A stretch of DNA of 64,000 nucleotides, from the NCBI RefSeq assembly GCF_016908715.1, contig NZ_JAFBEK010000001.1, positions 372,001 through 436,000 of the forward strand, written 5' to 3'. Numbering within the stretch: position 1 is the stretch's first letter; each line of letters starts with the position of its first letter. Origin of the DNA: Leuconostoc rapi (GTDB taxonomy: Bacteria; Bacillota; Bacilli; Lactobacillales; Lactobacillaceae). Positions 38,661 through 46,953 of this stretch are shown here, piece by piece. The notes under the pieces are model-generated. The model searched no databases, was not told the DNA's origin, and worked only from the letters and a program-made list of their open reading frames with translations. The position numbers and the translations under genes are program-made.

Positions 38661-39054
38661 TTACTTTATCCTCTTTCTAGTTACTAAAAGTAAGTATAAA
38701 CCTAACTGTTTATTTTTTCAACCTTTTTTTGTGATTCAATTATATTTTTGTATGAATATGCTGTGTCACTAAATAGGATGCTTTTAGTGACAGCGTATCA
38801 CTTGACCTAGCGTATAGGTCATGTAGTAAAATAAGTATAGCTAGTAGAAAAGAGGTGAATAATATGGCATGTTAAAACTTGTGAGAGATAATCGTAAGGT
38901 TGTCTAAGTATATGCAATTTCAAGTGACAGTATTGCGTCATGAAGCAGTCGGGTAAATCGTCATACAACAAAATTAACTGACTAAAAAATTGTCATTAAA
39001 AACAATTAAATAATGAATGATCTAATTAACTTAGAAAAGAGATAGGTATTTAAC
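38661..39054. other. Intergenic region with no intact gene
   Basis: About 390 bp. It holds the MerR-type promoter described separately, followed by GAGGTG and a three-codon frame (ATG at 38863). Downstream, short frames are broken by stops (for example FQVTVLRHEAVG near 38918-38953), so a decayed gene is possible but not identifiable. Confidence 0.5.
38802..38832 (+). promoter_or_regulatory. MerR-type promoter with dyad in a 19-bp spacer
   Basis: TTGACC, 19-bp spacer, TAAAAT. The dyad TGACCTA-GCGTA-TAGGTCA (38803-38821) fills the spacer. A long spacer with an internal dyad is the hallmark of promoters activated by MerR-family proteins. Confidence 0.6.
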
Positions 39055-40221
39055 ATGGAAAATTTCAGTTTTAAAAATACAACAGATATTCGTTTTGGAG
39101 CGGGTCGTATAGATGACGAACTGCGTAACGTGGTTTCACAGTTTGGTAAAAATGTCTTGTTGACATATGGCGGTGGCTCAATCAAAAAATCTGGTTTATA
39201 TGATCGGGTTATTAAGGCTTTGGATGGCTTGAATGTTGTCGAATTAACTGGCATTGCACCTAATCCAAAAATTGAATCAGTCCGTAAAGGCCAGCAATTA
39301 GTTAAATCACAAAATATTGACGTTGTTTTGGCTGTAGGTGGGGGTTCTGTTATTGATGCAGCTAAGGTCATTGCTTCGTCAAAATTCTATGCTTCCGATC
39401 CGTGGGAATTAGTTGTAGAGCCAAGTAAGCGCTTGACGATTGACCAATTACCAATTGTTGATATCTTAACTTTGTCAGCAACAGGTACAGAAATGAACAA
39501 AGGGTCTGTTATTTCTAATCCAGAAACGAATCAAAAGCTAGGCACATACGGACCAAACACGCCTGCCGTTTCATTTTTAGATCCCACGTTAACCTACTCA
39601 GTTTCAAAGTGGCAAACGGCGGCCGGTTCAATTGATATTTTCAGCCACTTAGCAGAACAGTATTTTGATCAGTCAAAAAATAATGACGTCAAAATCGGTT
39701 TGATTGAGGGGCTCATGCGGACGGTGATTAAGTGGGCGCCTATAGCATTACAGACACCAGATAGTTATGATGCCCGCGCTAATCTGATGTGGGCATCTAC
39801 ACTGGCATTAAATGGATTAGCACATACTGGTAATATAAATGGTTGGACAGTTCATCCAATTGAACATGAGTTATCAGCATATTATGATATTACGCACGGT
39901 GTTGGATTAGGTATCTTAACACCACATTGGATGACTTTTGCATTGACTGCTGAGACGCAAACACAATTTGCTAATTTTGGGCGCCAGGTTTGGCAACTGA
40001 GCGGTGATGACCAAACCGTTGCCACTCAGGCTATTAGTGCTACAGCTGAGTGGATAGCCTCACTAGGTGTGCCAACAACATTACCTGGTGTTGATATTAA
40101 TAGTACGGAGCACTTCGAAGCTATGGCTAATAGTGCAGTGATTGTTGGACAATTAGACAAGGGTTACGTGCCACTCACTGCAACAGACGTTATTGCTCTA
40201 TATGAGGCATCAATGGCATAA
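39055..40221 (+). CDS. Iron-containing alcohol dehydrogenase (YqhD/BdhA-like)
   Basis: 388 residues of the group III alcohol dehydrogenases. N-terminal Rossmann-like domain with VGGGSVIDAAKVIA (about 93-106) for NAD(P) binding, then a helical metal domain with the ligands in AAGSIDIFSHLAEQY, HPIEHELSAYYDITHGVGLG and related His residues. The closest well-known relatives are the butanol dehydrogenase-like YqhD enzymes that reduce short-chain aldehydes with NADPH. AAAAGAGA precedes the ATG. A MerR-type promoter lies about 220 bp upstream, a common mode of control for aldehyde-responsive dehydrogenases. Confidence 0.88.
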   Translation: MENFSFKNTTDIRFGAGRIDDELRNVVSQFGKNVLLTYGGGSIKKSGLYDRVIKALDGLNVVELTGIAPNPKIESVRKGQQLVKSQNIDVVLAVGGGSVIDAAKVIASSKFYASDPWELVVEPSKRLTIDQLPIVDILTLSATGTEMNKGSVISNPETNQKLGTYGPNTPAVSFLDPTLTYSVSKWQTAAGSIDIFSHLAEQYFDQSKNNDVKIGLIEGLMRTVIKWAPIALQTPDSYDARANLMWASTLALNGLAHTGNINGWTVHPIEHELSAYYDITHGVGLGILTPHWMTFALTAETQTQFANFGRQVWQLSGDDQTVATQAISATAEWIASLGVPTTLPGVDINSTEHFEAMANSAVIVGQLDKGYVPLTATDVIALYEASMA

Positions 40222-40298
40222 ATTTATTGAAGCAGTTATATTCAAAAAAAGAAGCGCGTTTGTTACATCGGAAGCATTAATAAATAAAGTATGATGAT

Positions 40299-40365
40299 AA
40301 AATAACCACCATGTTAATCAGGAGTCGTATGTATTCCTGTACAGCCAACATAGTGGTTATTTTCA
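40299..40365. terminator. Bidirectional terminator between adh and the MFS gene
   Basis: AAAATAACCAC pairs with GTGGTTATTTT; an inner CAGGA...TCCTG stem nests inside. It lies between convergent genes. Confidence 0.7.
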
Positions 40366-40377
40366 TTTTAAAAATCA

Positions 40378-41811
40378 TTAATGATTCACTTCTTTACCAC
40401 TTAATAACAGACTGGGTAAAAAAATTGCAAGTGCTAGCCAAGCCAACCAAGTAAAGCCACGTTGTAAAGCTAGTGCATATAAATGTTGGGCAAGAGCAGG
40501 GTGAGTAGCAATTGCTTTTTGTTGTTGTGTCAATAGTTGTGTTAATTCACTAGCCACTACCATAGAAACCAGTGACGTGCCATACGCACCACCGACATTT
40601 TGGAAAATACGAGTGCCAATCGTAGCTTCGGGAACGTCTTTTTTTGGCATGCCGGTATACGCATCAGTCATCAATGGCATAAAGACAGTATTAATGCCAA
40701 TACCACTGATAAAGAGTATACCGCTAATTAGCCACATGCTTGTTGTCTCATCAACCTGTGTTAATGCTACTAATCCGGTAACAACCAAGATTAAGCTACT
40801 AAATACTAGGTTCCGCATGCCCATTTTGTCCATTAGTCTGCCAGTCAAGGGACGCGCTAAGAACATACCAATCCCTTGTGGAATTAAAGCGTAAGATGCA
40901 TCTAAAGCACTAAATCCGCGTGCTGATTGAAAATAGGTTGTTAGGAGTAATGATGTGCCATTCATAACGATGGCCGCTAAAATTAGGCCAACCGTTCCGC
41001 CGACATATGAACGGAACTTGAATAAATGTAGTGGCAAAACAGCGTTTTCTTTGTGGATATAAGCCCAGAAGAGGTAGAGAATAAATAGTACAATGCCAAG
41101 TATAATAAAGGGTTCAGTATTTGCGTTCCAAAGTGTCTTGTTAGCCTTAACAACGGCGTAAATTAATGCAGTTGCAAAGCCACCAACTAACAATGTGCCG
41201 ACTAAGTCAAATGGCTTTTTAGTATTTTGCGCTGGCATGCTAGGTAATTTCAAGAAAATACCAATAATTGCTATCAAGCTGACAGGCACGTTTACCCAAA
41301 ATATCCCTTCCCAAGATGCAGAGTTCATAATAAGACCACCAATGATTGGTCCAAAAAGAGGCCCTAACATGATTGGTAAACCAACTATGATCATGAGCTT
41401 TCGAAAATAAGGGCCAGATTGTTGCACAAGCAAGGTTGTTAACATAGGGATCAATAATCCTGCACCAAATCCTTGCAAAACACGTGCAGCAATTAACCAA
41501 TTCAAATTAGGAGATAAAGCTGCCAGCACTGATCCAAATAAGAAAATGAATTGTGCCCACAAATAAGCTAGGCGCCCATCGTAACGATTTAATAACCACC
41601 CGGAAAATGGAATTGCAACACCCATGGTGAGCAAATAGGCACTAGCAATCCACTGAACATGGGATAGCGTGCTATGAAAAGTTGTGACCAAATGCGGAAT
41701 TGCAATATTGACCATTGTGCCATCTAACATAGGTGCAATTGCACCTAAAACAAGAATCCATGCCATTGTCATGAGATTTTGTGGGACTTTGTTTTTTTTC
41801 TGGTTCGACAT
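40378..41811 (-). CDS. MFS multidrug efflux transporter, DHA2 (LmrB/EmrB-like) type
   Basis: 477 residues from the ATG at 41811 (AAAGGAG 7 bp upstream); a longer frame from 41877 would run across the operator region. About 14 membrane helices are expected. Motif A-like NRYDGRLAYLWAQ, motif C-like LPIMLGPLFGPIIGGLI, and the early MLDGTMVNIAIPHL with Asp in helix 1 mark the DHA2 drug:proton antiporters. The substrate range is unknown. It is divergent from a TetR gene with shared operators, so it is likely drug-inducible. Confidence 0.9.
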   Translation of the reverse strand: MSNQKKNKVPQNLMTMAWILVLGAIAPMLDGTMVNIAIPHLVTTFHSTLSHVQWIASAYLLTMGVAIPFSGWLLNRYDGRLAYLWAQFIFLFGSVLAALSPNLNWLIAARVLQGFGAGLLIPMLTTLLVQQSGPYFRKLMIIVGLPIMLGPLFGPIIGGLIMNSASWEGIFWVNVPVSLIAIIGIFLKLPSMPAQNTKKPFDLVGTLLVGGFATALIYAVVKANKTLWNANTEPFIILGIVLFILYLFWAYIHKENAVLPLHLFKFRSYVGGTVGLILAAIVMNGTSLLLTTYFQSARGFSALDASYALIPQGIGMFLARPLTGRLMDKMGMRNLVFSSLILVVTGLVALTQVDETTSMWLISGILFISGIGINTVFMPLMTDAYTGMPKKDVPEATIGTRIFQNVGGAYGTSLVSMVVASELTQLLTQQQKAIATHPALAQHLYALALQRGFTWLAWLALAIFLPSLLLSGKEVNH

Positions 41812-41826
41812 AAGTATCTCCTTTTT

Positions 41827-41850
41827 AAGTACAATGTGTACGTTAAATAT
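41827..41850. promoter_or_regulatory. TetR-type operator, copy 1
   Basis: Contains the perfect dyad GTACA-ATG-TGTAC and is followed by GTTAAATAT. It is a near copy of 41894-41918 and lies next to the MFS gene promoter. Confidence 0.7.
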
Positions 41851-41893
41851 AATACTATTAGTCCCTATAATGGTCAATTTTTTTAAGGTTCAC

Positions 41894-41918
41894 AAGGTGC
41901 AATGCGTACCTTAAATAT
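41894..41918. promoter_or_regulatory. TetR-type operator, copy 2
   Basis: AAGGTGCAATGCGTACCTT, an imperfect dyad followed by AAATAT, overlaps the spacer and -35 region of the tetR promoter (-10 TAAAAT at 41921-41926). Confidence 0.7.
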
Positions 41919-41932
41919 GTTAAAATATAGGT

Positions 41933-42520
41933 ATGATGAAAACTAGAAGACGCGGGGACCACCTCGAAGAGACAATTTATAACGCAACACTGATTATTTT
42001 GGAACGTGATGGTTATGCTAAAACAACTTTTGCGCAAATTGCGCGTGAAGCCAAAACAAGCCGAACTGTTTTGTATCGTCGATGGGATACCGTTTTTGAG
42101 TTAATTCATGATGCGATTACACAACAAAATATTCAACCTAATTGGGATACCGTTGTAATTGATACCGGTAGTTTACGTGGTGATTTAATTGCTTTAGCGC
42201 GATTTTTTCAATCGAATAGTTCTCAAATCAATGATGAATTTATACGAGCTGCCGTGACAGAATTTAGTTTAGGTTCAACAACTGCTCGGCGAATTATGGC
42301 ACAGGCACAACGAAAAAATCTAAGCTTAGTAGGTAATGCTGTCAGGCTTGCGATTCAAAGAAACGAGTTGCAAAAAATACCAAGCGACCGCGTTCAACTA
42401 TTATTATTTGAAGTACTACGTTACCATGGCATTCTAATCCGAGAAGCAGCACCACAAGATATTATTGCTATCATTGATGAAATTATCTTACCAGCATTTT
42501 TTGCCGGCGGTCGTGTATAA
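41933..42520 (+). CDS. TetR/AcrR-family regulator of the adjacent efflux gene
   Basis: 195 residues. The N-terminal HTH (about 12-58) has DGYAKTTFAQIAREAKTSRTVLYRRW; the C-terminal part resembles the TetR_C ligand domains of multidrug regulators. It starts 121 bp from, and is divergent to, the MFS efflux gene, and two copies of a dyad lie between them, one near each promoter. It therefore probably represses both the pump and itself. The start codon is ATG at 41933 or 41936; neither has a clear ribosome binding site, so the transcript may be nearly leaderless. Confidence 0.85.
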   Translation: MMKTRRRGDHLEETIYNATLIILERDGYAKTTFAQIAREAKTSRTVLYRRWDTVFELIHDAITQQNIQPNWDTVVIDTGSLRGDLIALARFFQSNSSQINDEFIRAAVTEFSLGSTTARRIMAQAQRKNLSLVGNAVRLAIQRNELQKIPSDRVQLLLFEVLRYHGILIREAAPQDIIAIIDEIILPAFFAGGRV

Positions 42521-42624
42521 AATAATCGAATATCAATAAAAAAGGCGACATGCGTTAAGCATGCCGTCACTTAATATGGTACACATCTCTAATTAAGACG
42601 TTAATAGTTAAAAGATTATCATTA

Positions 42625-42822
42625 TTATTTTTGACGGTGACTCGAAAAAGATAATTTAACTAATGATGCAGTAAACAGGCCACTAGTCAGCACGTAAAAT
42701 GAAGACACCAATAAGTTACTATCTAGCGGTCCGGCAAGCACAGCATCTATTAGTAGAATTGTTTCAGTTAAAAATAAGATACCAGAAATTATGAAAATGA
42801 TTGTCCAAGCTATTTTATACAT
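42625..42822 (-). CDS. Small membrane protein (65 aa), function unknown
   Basis: Two hydrophobic segments (about residues 4-27 and 38-57) and a short polar tail (SFSSHRQK). GGAAGATAGG precedes the ATG on the minus strand. No family is recognised. It stands between the tetR gene and the transporter gene, with room for its own promoter on the right. Coding is supported by the ribosome binding site and the typical membrane-protein composition only. Confidence 0.55.
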   Translation of the reverse strand: MYKIAWTIIFIISGILFLTETILLIDAVLAGPLDSNLLVSSFYVLTSGLFTASLVKLSFSSHRQK

Positions 42823-42982
42823 GGGTGCCTATCTTCCTTTTTTTAATTGCAATGATTGCTCATCGTTGGATGGCTGAATAGTGTGAAATAATATATATGT
42901 TAATTATACCGGATATTTTTGAGCCTAGCATTAACAGATCTTGTTTGGCTAATCTCAGGTTAGGGGTTTTATTGCGTTTGAA

Positions 42983-44089
42983 TTATGCCTTTAACAATAA
43001 TAAACCAATAAAGACAAATATAATGAGGAATATGATATTAAGCAGTGTGAACTGTTTAAAAAATTGAAAACTTGTGTGGTTGTGACTATTAATAGTGTAC
43101 TGTCTTAGAGCTAGTAAATTTGCTAATGAAGCGACGAGTGTACCAAGCCCACCTATTGTCACACCGAGAAACACAGCATAAACATTGTGCGTAAATTTTG
43201 AGAGCAACACCGCAGCTGGTACGTTGCTGATAACTTGACTAATAATAGTGCTAGTTATAAACGTTGACCTGTTATTCTGTGTGTAAATGGATAGTAAGTC
43301 ATGAACAAAAGTAAGTCGACTAATGGCGCCAACAATTATAAAAAAGTTTATAATTGTTAAAATGATGCCGTAGTCAATTTTTTCAAATACGTTACGTGAT
43401 AATATTAAGGCGCTCGCTATACTAACAAATAAAGATATTGCCACAGGAATAAGAGATAATATGCCTAGTAAGACAATCATACTTGCTAAAAACAATAAAC
43501 TAGCTTGCTGCCAGTTAATGCGGTGTGTGTTTTGAAAAGCTACTTTTACATTTTTGTTTTTTATACATAAGGGGATGAGGCATAACGTTACCAGTGATAT
43601 AAGTCCTAGTGGCATGGACATGCTCAAAAATGATAAGATGTTCAATTTATAAAAGGACATCATATAAATGTTTTGTGGATTGCCAAACGGAGTAATAGAA
43701 CTACCTAAATTTGCATAGATTACTAACATGCTGATGGTTAAAATTGGCGGCAATGCCATGTATTTTCTAATGCTGAAAAATATAGGAATCAATGTTAATA
43801 TAGCAACATCATTAGTGAATAGCATTGAACCAAAATAGGAGCAAAGTAACAAAACCAGAAATACAAGTCGAGTGCCATGACACTTTGAAACAATGTAGTC
43901 AGCTAATAATTTAAGGATACCTAATTCGTGATACAGTGCAACGATGATTAGCAAGGACGATAAGGATAAAATGGTTTTAGCATCAATATCTGATGTTTTA
44001 ACTGTGCCAAATATTAAAGAGAAGGCTGATAACATGACAGTGATCAAAAATGTAGGGTCAGTCAAAACACGTTTTATCGGATTAAACAT
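42983..44089 (-). CDS. SLC13/ArsB/NhaD-like anion or ion transporter
   Basis: 368 residues with roughly ten to eleven membrane helices. FTNDVAILTLIPIFF and ANLGSSITPFGNPQNIYM, with the re-entrant GNPQN loop, are typical of the ion-transporter superfamily that includes citrate, arsenite and sodium/proton carriers (YbiR-like branch). A second-half counterpart is seen in SQVISNVPAAVLLSKF. It is shorter than ArsB (about 430 residues), and no arsR or arsC is nearby, so arsenite export is not supported. The substrate cannot be inferred. Confidence 0.72.
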   Translation of the reverse strand: MFNPIKRVLTDPTFLITVMLSAFSLIFGTVKTSDIDAKTILSLSSLLIIVALYHELGILKLLADYIVSKCHGTRLVFLVLLLCSYFGSMLFTNDVAILTLIPIFFSIRKYMALPPILTISMLVIYANLGSSITPFGNPQNIYMMSFYKLNILSFLSMSMPLGLISLVTLCLIPLCIKNKNVKVAFQNTHRINWQQASLLFLASMIVLLGILSLIPVAISLFVSIASALILSRNVFEKIDYGIILTIINFFIIVGAISRLTFVHDLLSIYTQNNRSTFITSTIISQVISNVPAAVLLSKFTHNVYAVFLGVTIGGLGTLVASLANLLALRQYTINSHNHTSFQFFKQFTLLNIIFLIIFVFIGLLLLKA

Positions 44090-44204
44090 ATGGGTGGGTT
44101 ACTTTCTGCAAGATTATGTGCTTTAACGTATCTGAATTGTGGCGCTTTGTGGTTTGTTTTATAATTAACTATATAATCATTTAATTATGTCAGATACAAA
44201 AGAC

Positions 44205-44224
44205 TAACAAACCATGGTTTGTTA
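44205..44224. promoter_or_regulatory. 20-bp perfect palindrome upstream of the phosphatase gene
   Basis: TAACAAACCATGGTTTGTTA lies between a possible -10 (TATAAT, 44172-44177) and the ribosome binding site at about 44239. It would be a repressor site just downstream of transcription start, or a hairpin in the leader. Confidence 0.6.
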
Positions 44225-44254
44225 CATGGGAGATGATAAGGATGGGAATAGACG

Positions 44255-44863
44255 ATGCAACAAAGATTAACAGTTGACGCACCTGTAACACACATTTATT
44301 TTGTACGCCATGCTTTGCCTGATTATTCTTGGTTAGATGACCGGCATATGCCATTAACAACAGAAGGAGAAGCTGACGCCTTGAAAGTGATGCATGTACT
44401 GAAGGATGTCAATTTTGATTTTTGTATTTCGAGCCCTTATAAACGAACGCGCCAAACGATTGCACCTGTCGTTAGGGAAAGTAATCTAATTGTTCACGTA
44501 GATGAAAGACTTAAAGAACGCGTGCGAGGTATACTAGGAAATAGTGGTACAGAATTACAAATAAGACGCTGGAATAACTTCGATTTCCATGAAAAAGATG
44601 GCGAATCGATGACTAGTTTACAACAAAGAAATATGGCTGCATTATTAGAAGTATTAAATTATCATAGCGGTGAGAATATTTTATTTTCAACTCATGGTGC
44701 GGCCCTAAGTGCTATTTTGAATTTTTATGATCCAAGCTTTACTTATAAAGATTTTAAAAGAATCGAAAAATTTACACCCTACATTTTACGGCTTACATTT
44801 GATAACGCAAATCAAATTGTTGCAAAAAAAGAACTTTTAATCATAGACAAATCAAGAAATTAA
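44255..44863 (+). CDS. Histidine phosphatase-family protein
   Basis: 202 residues of the phosphoglycerate-mutase-like superfamily. The catalytic RH motif is at the N-terminus (IYFVRHALPDY), with SSPYKRTRQT supplying the phosphate-binding arginine and STHGAALSAIL the second catalytic histidine; the general acid Glu lies in DERLKERVRG. Such enzymes dephosphorylate small molecules or sugars; the substrate is unknown. AAGGATGGG lies 9 bp before the ATG. It is monocistronic, with a striking palindrome in its leader. Confidence 0.85.
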   Translation: MQQRLTVDAPVTHIYFVRHALPDYSWLDDRHMPLTTEGEADALKVMHVLKDVNFDFCISSPYKRTRQTIAPVVRESNLIVHVDERLKERVRGILGNSGTELQIRRWNNFDFHEKDGESMTSLQQRNMAALLEVLNYHSGENILFSTHGAALSAILNFYDPSFTYKDFKRIEKFTPYILRLTFDNANQIVAKKELLIIDKSRN

Positions 44864-45045
44864 TATCAGACTGTACTAACCTACTTTGTTTGTACCCCAA
44901 ACCTTAGCATAAAATCGTCAAGTATGCGGGGAGATAGAAAATATTTTTGCCACATCATCTATTGCATACATGTTATTGCTCCTTGACTGATAGTTACTAT
45001 CATGCAGTATAGTTAACATATTAATCGATTAGAGGAGAATTTACA

Positions 45046-45231
45046 ATGTTTAAAGATGTTTGGTTTGTTACAGGTGCTTCAACAGGTCTAGGTAAAGCAT
45101 TAGTTAAGTATTTATTGACACAAAATTGCAAGGTAGTCGCAACTTCAAGAAATCCTGAGAATATTAAAAACCTAAAATCAATGTCTGGACATCAACCTGG
45201 GGATCCGAGCAAGGCAGCGAAAGTGATTTAA
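45046..45231 (+). pseudogene. SDR oxidoreductase with large internal deletion
   Basis: 61 codons. Residues 1-46 are a normal SDR N-terminus (VWFVTGASTGLGKALVKYLL, then VVATSRNPENI). The sequence then jumps to GHQPGDPSKAAKVI, which in intact members of this SDR group lies near residue 220, and soon reaches a stop. The active-site YxxxK and the whole centre are missing, so no enzyme can be made. AGGAGA still precedes the ATG. A deletion of about 500 bp is inferred. Confidence 0.8.
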
Positions 45232-45296
45232 AGAAAACTATTCACGAACTATTTCGACAGATTATGAATAACACGATATACTTGCCGGTGATGCTA

Positions 45297-45336
45297 AAAA
45301 GAACGGATTAACAAAAACTGTTAATTCGTTCTTTTT
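45297..45336 (+). terminator. Terminator after the SDR remnant
   Basis: AAAGAACGGATTAACA pairs with TGTTAATTCGTTCTTT around a 5-nt loop, with flanking A and T runs. Confidence 0.85.
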
Positions 45337-45441
45337 CTGTGCGAACTGGCACGATTATGTTAAAAGTATTGGAAATTAAGTATAATAATATAATAGAAGT
45401 TCTTAAAAATAACCATGACAGACAATGAAAAAGGTGAGAAT

Positions 45442-45984
45442 ATGTTATATGAAATACGGCGTGCTACGCCAAACGATAACTTGGCTATTGGAACGTTTTA
45501 TGAGGAATCTTTACCATACATCGATCCGATTCAGACAAGCTGGGTACCAGGAATATATCCTAATATTTCAGATGCCTTAGCTGCAATATCAAAAGACGAA
45601 TTTTTTATTTGTTTAGATGAGGCAGGGGCTGTGATTGGCTCCGTTATACTTAATACGGCTTCGCAAGAAGCGTATCAGACTTTAAACTGGTCGAAAAGTA
45701 GTGATGAGTCTGATCAAAAGAATTTGGTGGTTCACACTTTAATCACACATCCGAAAAGGCTCAAAAAGGGGATTGCTAGTCAAATCATTGCTTTTATTAA
45801 AACATTTGCGGTAGCAAATAACATGCGCACAATACAATTAGATACATTAGTTGATAATATACCAGCTCGTAGATTGTACGAAAAAAATGAATTTGTATAT
45901 ATTGGACGACGAAATTTACCTAGTTTTGATAACCAAGGAATAGATGATTGTGTCTTTTACGAATTTGAAATAATCAAGGCGTGA
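45442..45984 (+). CDS. GNAT-family N-acetyltransferase
   Basis: 180 residues from the ATG at 45442, with AAAGGTGAG 5 bp upstream; an ATG at 45415 lies before that site. The acetyl-CoA-binding region is seen in LVVHTLITHPKRLKKGIASQ (the Q/RxxGxA loop is RLKKGIAS), followed by the C-terminal LYEKNEFVYIG segment. The substrate is unknown; amino acids, small amines and antibiotics are all acetylated by this family. A second, different GNAT gene starts 8 bp later, so the two form an operon. Confidence 0.82.
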   Translation: MLYEIRRATPNDNLAIGTFYEESLPYIDPIQTSWVPGIYPNISDALAAISKDEFFICLDEAGAVIGSVILNTASQEAYQTLNWSKSSDESDQKNLVVHTLITHPKRLKKGIASQIIAFIKTFAVANNMRTIQLDTLVDNIPARRLYEKNEFVYIGRRNLPSFDNQGIDDCVFYEFEIIKA

Positions 45985-45991
45985 ATTTAAT

Positions 45992-46699
45992 ATGTTAAGA
46001 AGAGAAAATTTAAATGACATGGCACAAATAGTCGGTTATTCCGTTCCTAATTGGACAACTCGGCCATTTCCAGATAAAAAAACGCATACAGGTCAATATT
46101 GTATATTGCAAGAAATTAATAAAAAGGTTCATTTTGATGATTTGTATCGTTTTTTTGGTCCAGAAGGTGACCAGACAACGTGGACTTATTTATCATTAGA
46201 GCACTTTGAAAATCGTGATACATTTTGGGATTATCTGACTAAAATAGCGCATGAAAAACAGTCGATTTATTATGCTATTTTAGATAAATCAACTAAAAAA
46301 GTATTAGGAAGCTTTGCGTTAGTTGCGATTGATCAAGAAAATGGGAGTCTTGAAGTTGGTTATGTTATTTATTCAGAATTAATGAAAAAAACAAAAATCG
46401 CCACTGAGGCACAGTTTCTTTTGATGCAGTACGTATTTGATCAATTGGGATATCGTAGATATGTTTGGATGTGTGATAACTGTAATGAAGCATCCAAGCA
46501 TGCTGCTACACGCTTGGGATTTTCTTTCGAAGGTATTTTTAGGAATATGTGGGTATACAAAAATAGAAATAGAGATACCGCTTGGTTTTCGATTACTGAT
46601 TATGAATGGCCTAGTATTAAAAACAGGATGGAAAAGTGGCTCAACAAATCTAATTTTGATAACGAAGGCATTCAAAAAAATAAGTTGACCGAGATGTAA
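45992..46699 (+). CDS. RimJ/RimL-type GNAT acetyltransferase
   Basis: 235 residues. WTTRPFPDKKTHTGQYCILQ near the start, GSLEVGYVIYSELMKKTKIATEA in the acetyl-CoA region, and the ending ASKHAATRLGFSFEGIFRNM with an aromatic tail match the GNAT group related to RimJ/RimL, whose protein members acetylate ribosomal N-termini and others modify small molecules. Only a weak AAGG site lies about 12 bp before the ATG; translation may be coupled to the preceding gene. The C-terminal 30 residues are polar and may be disordered. Confidence 0.83.
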   Translation: MLRRENLNDMAQIVGYSVPNWTTRPFPDKKTHTGQYCILQEINKKVHFDDLYRFFGPEGDQTTWTYLSLEHFENRDTFWDYLTKIAHEKQSIYYAILDKSTKKVLGSFALVAIDQENGSLEVGYVIYSELMKKTKIATEAQFLLMQYVFDQLGYRRYVWMCDNCNEASKHAATRLGFSFEGIFRNMWVYKNRNRDTAWFSITDYEWPSIKNRMEKWLNKSNFDNEGIQKNKLTEM

Positions 46700-46953
46700 T
46701 TGATCATCTATACAAGCATAGAACAAGTTACTGATATACTCACTGAGGTGTTGCTAATATTTTACATGTGATATGCCAGTTGATGATATTTTAAATTTGT
46801 CACCAAACATAAGCCTTAATTTAAATAATCTAGCCTGTCTTAGTGAAGTTACTGCCGTTTTTCGGTTGGTTAAGTTACTAAGTTTTTTTTACGTGTTGAT
46901 TATCATGTATAGTAGCATTTTTCGTTCTAAGCTGACAGTCTTTTTGCTTTAAA

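Noticed and set aside
40577-40894. 105-codon plus-strand frame inside the MFS gene
   Set aside because: Antisense shadow of a well-supported transporter gene.
40378-41877. Longer start for the MFS gene at 41877
   Set aside because: It would run through the operator copy at 41827-41850; AAAGGAG clearly serves the ATG at 41811.
42540-42575. Terminator after the tetR gene near GGCGACATGC
   Set aside because: Only the CATGC/GCATG core pairs, and there is no T run on the coding side.
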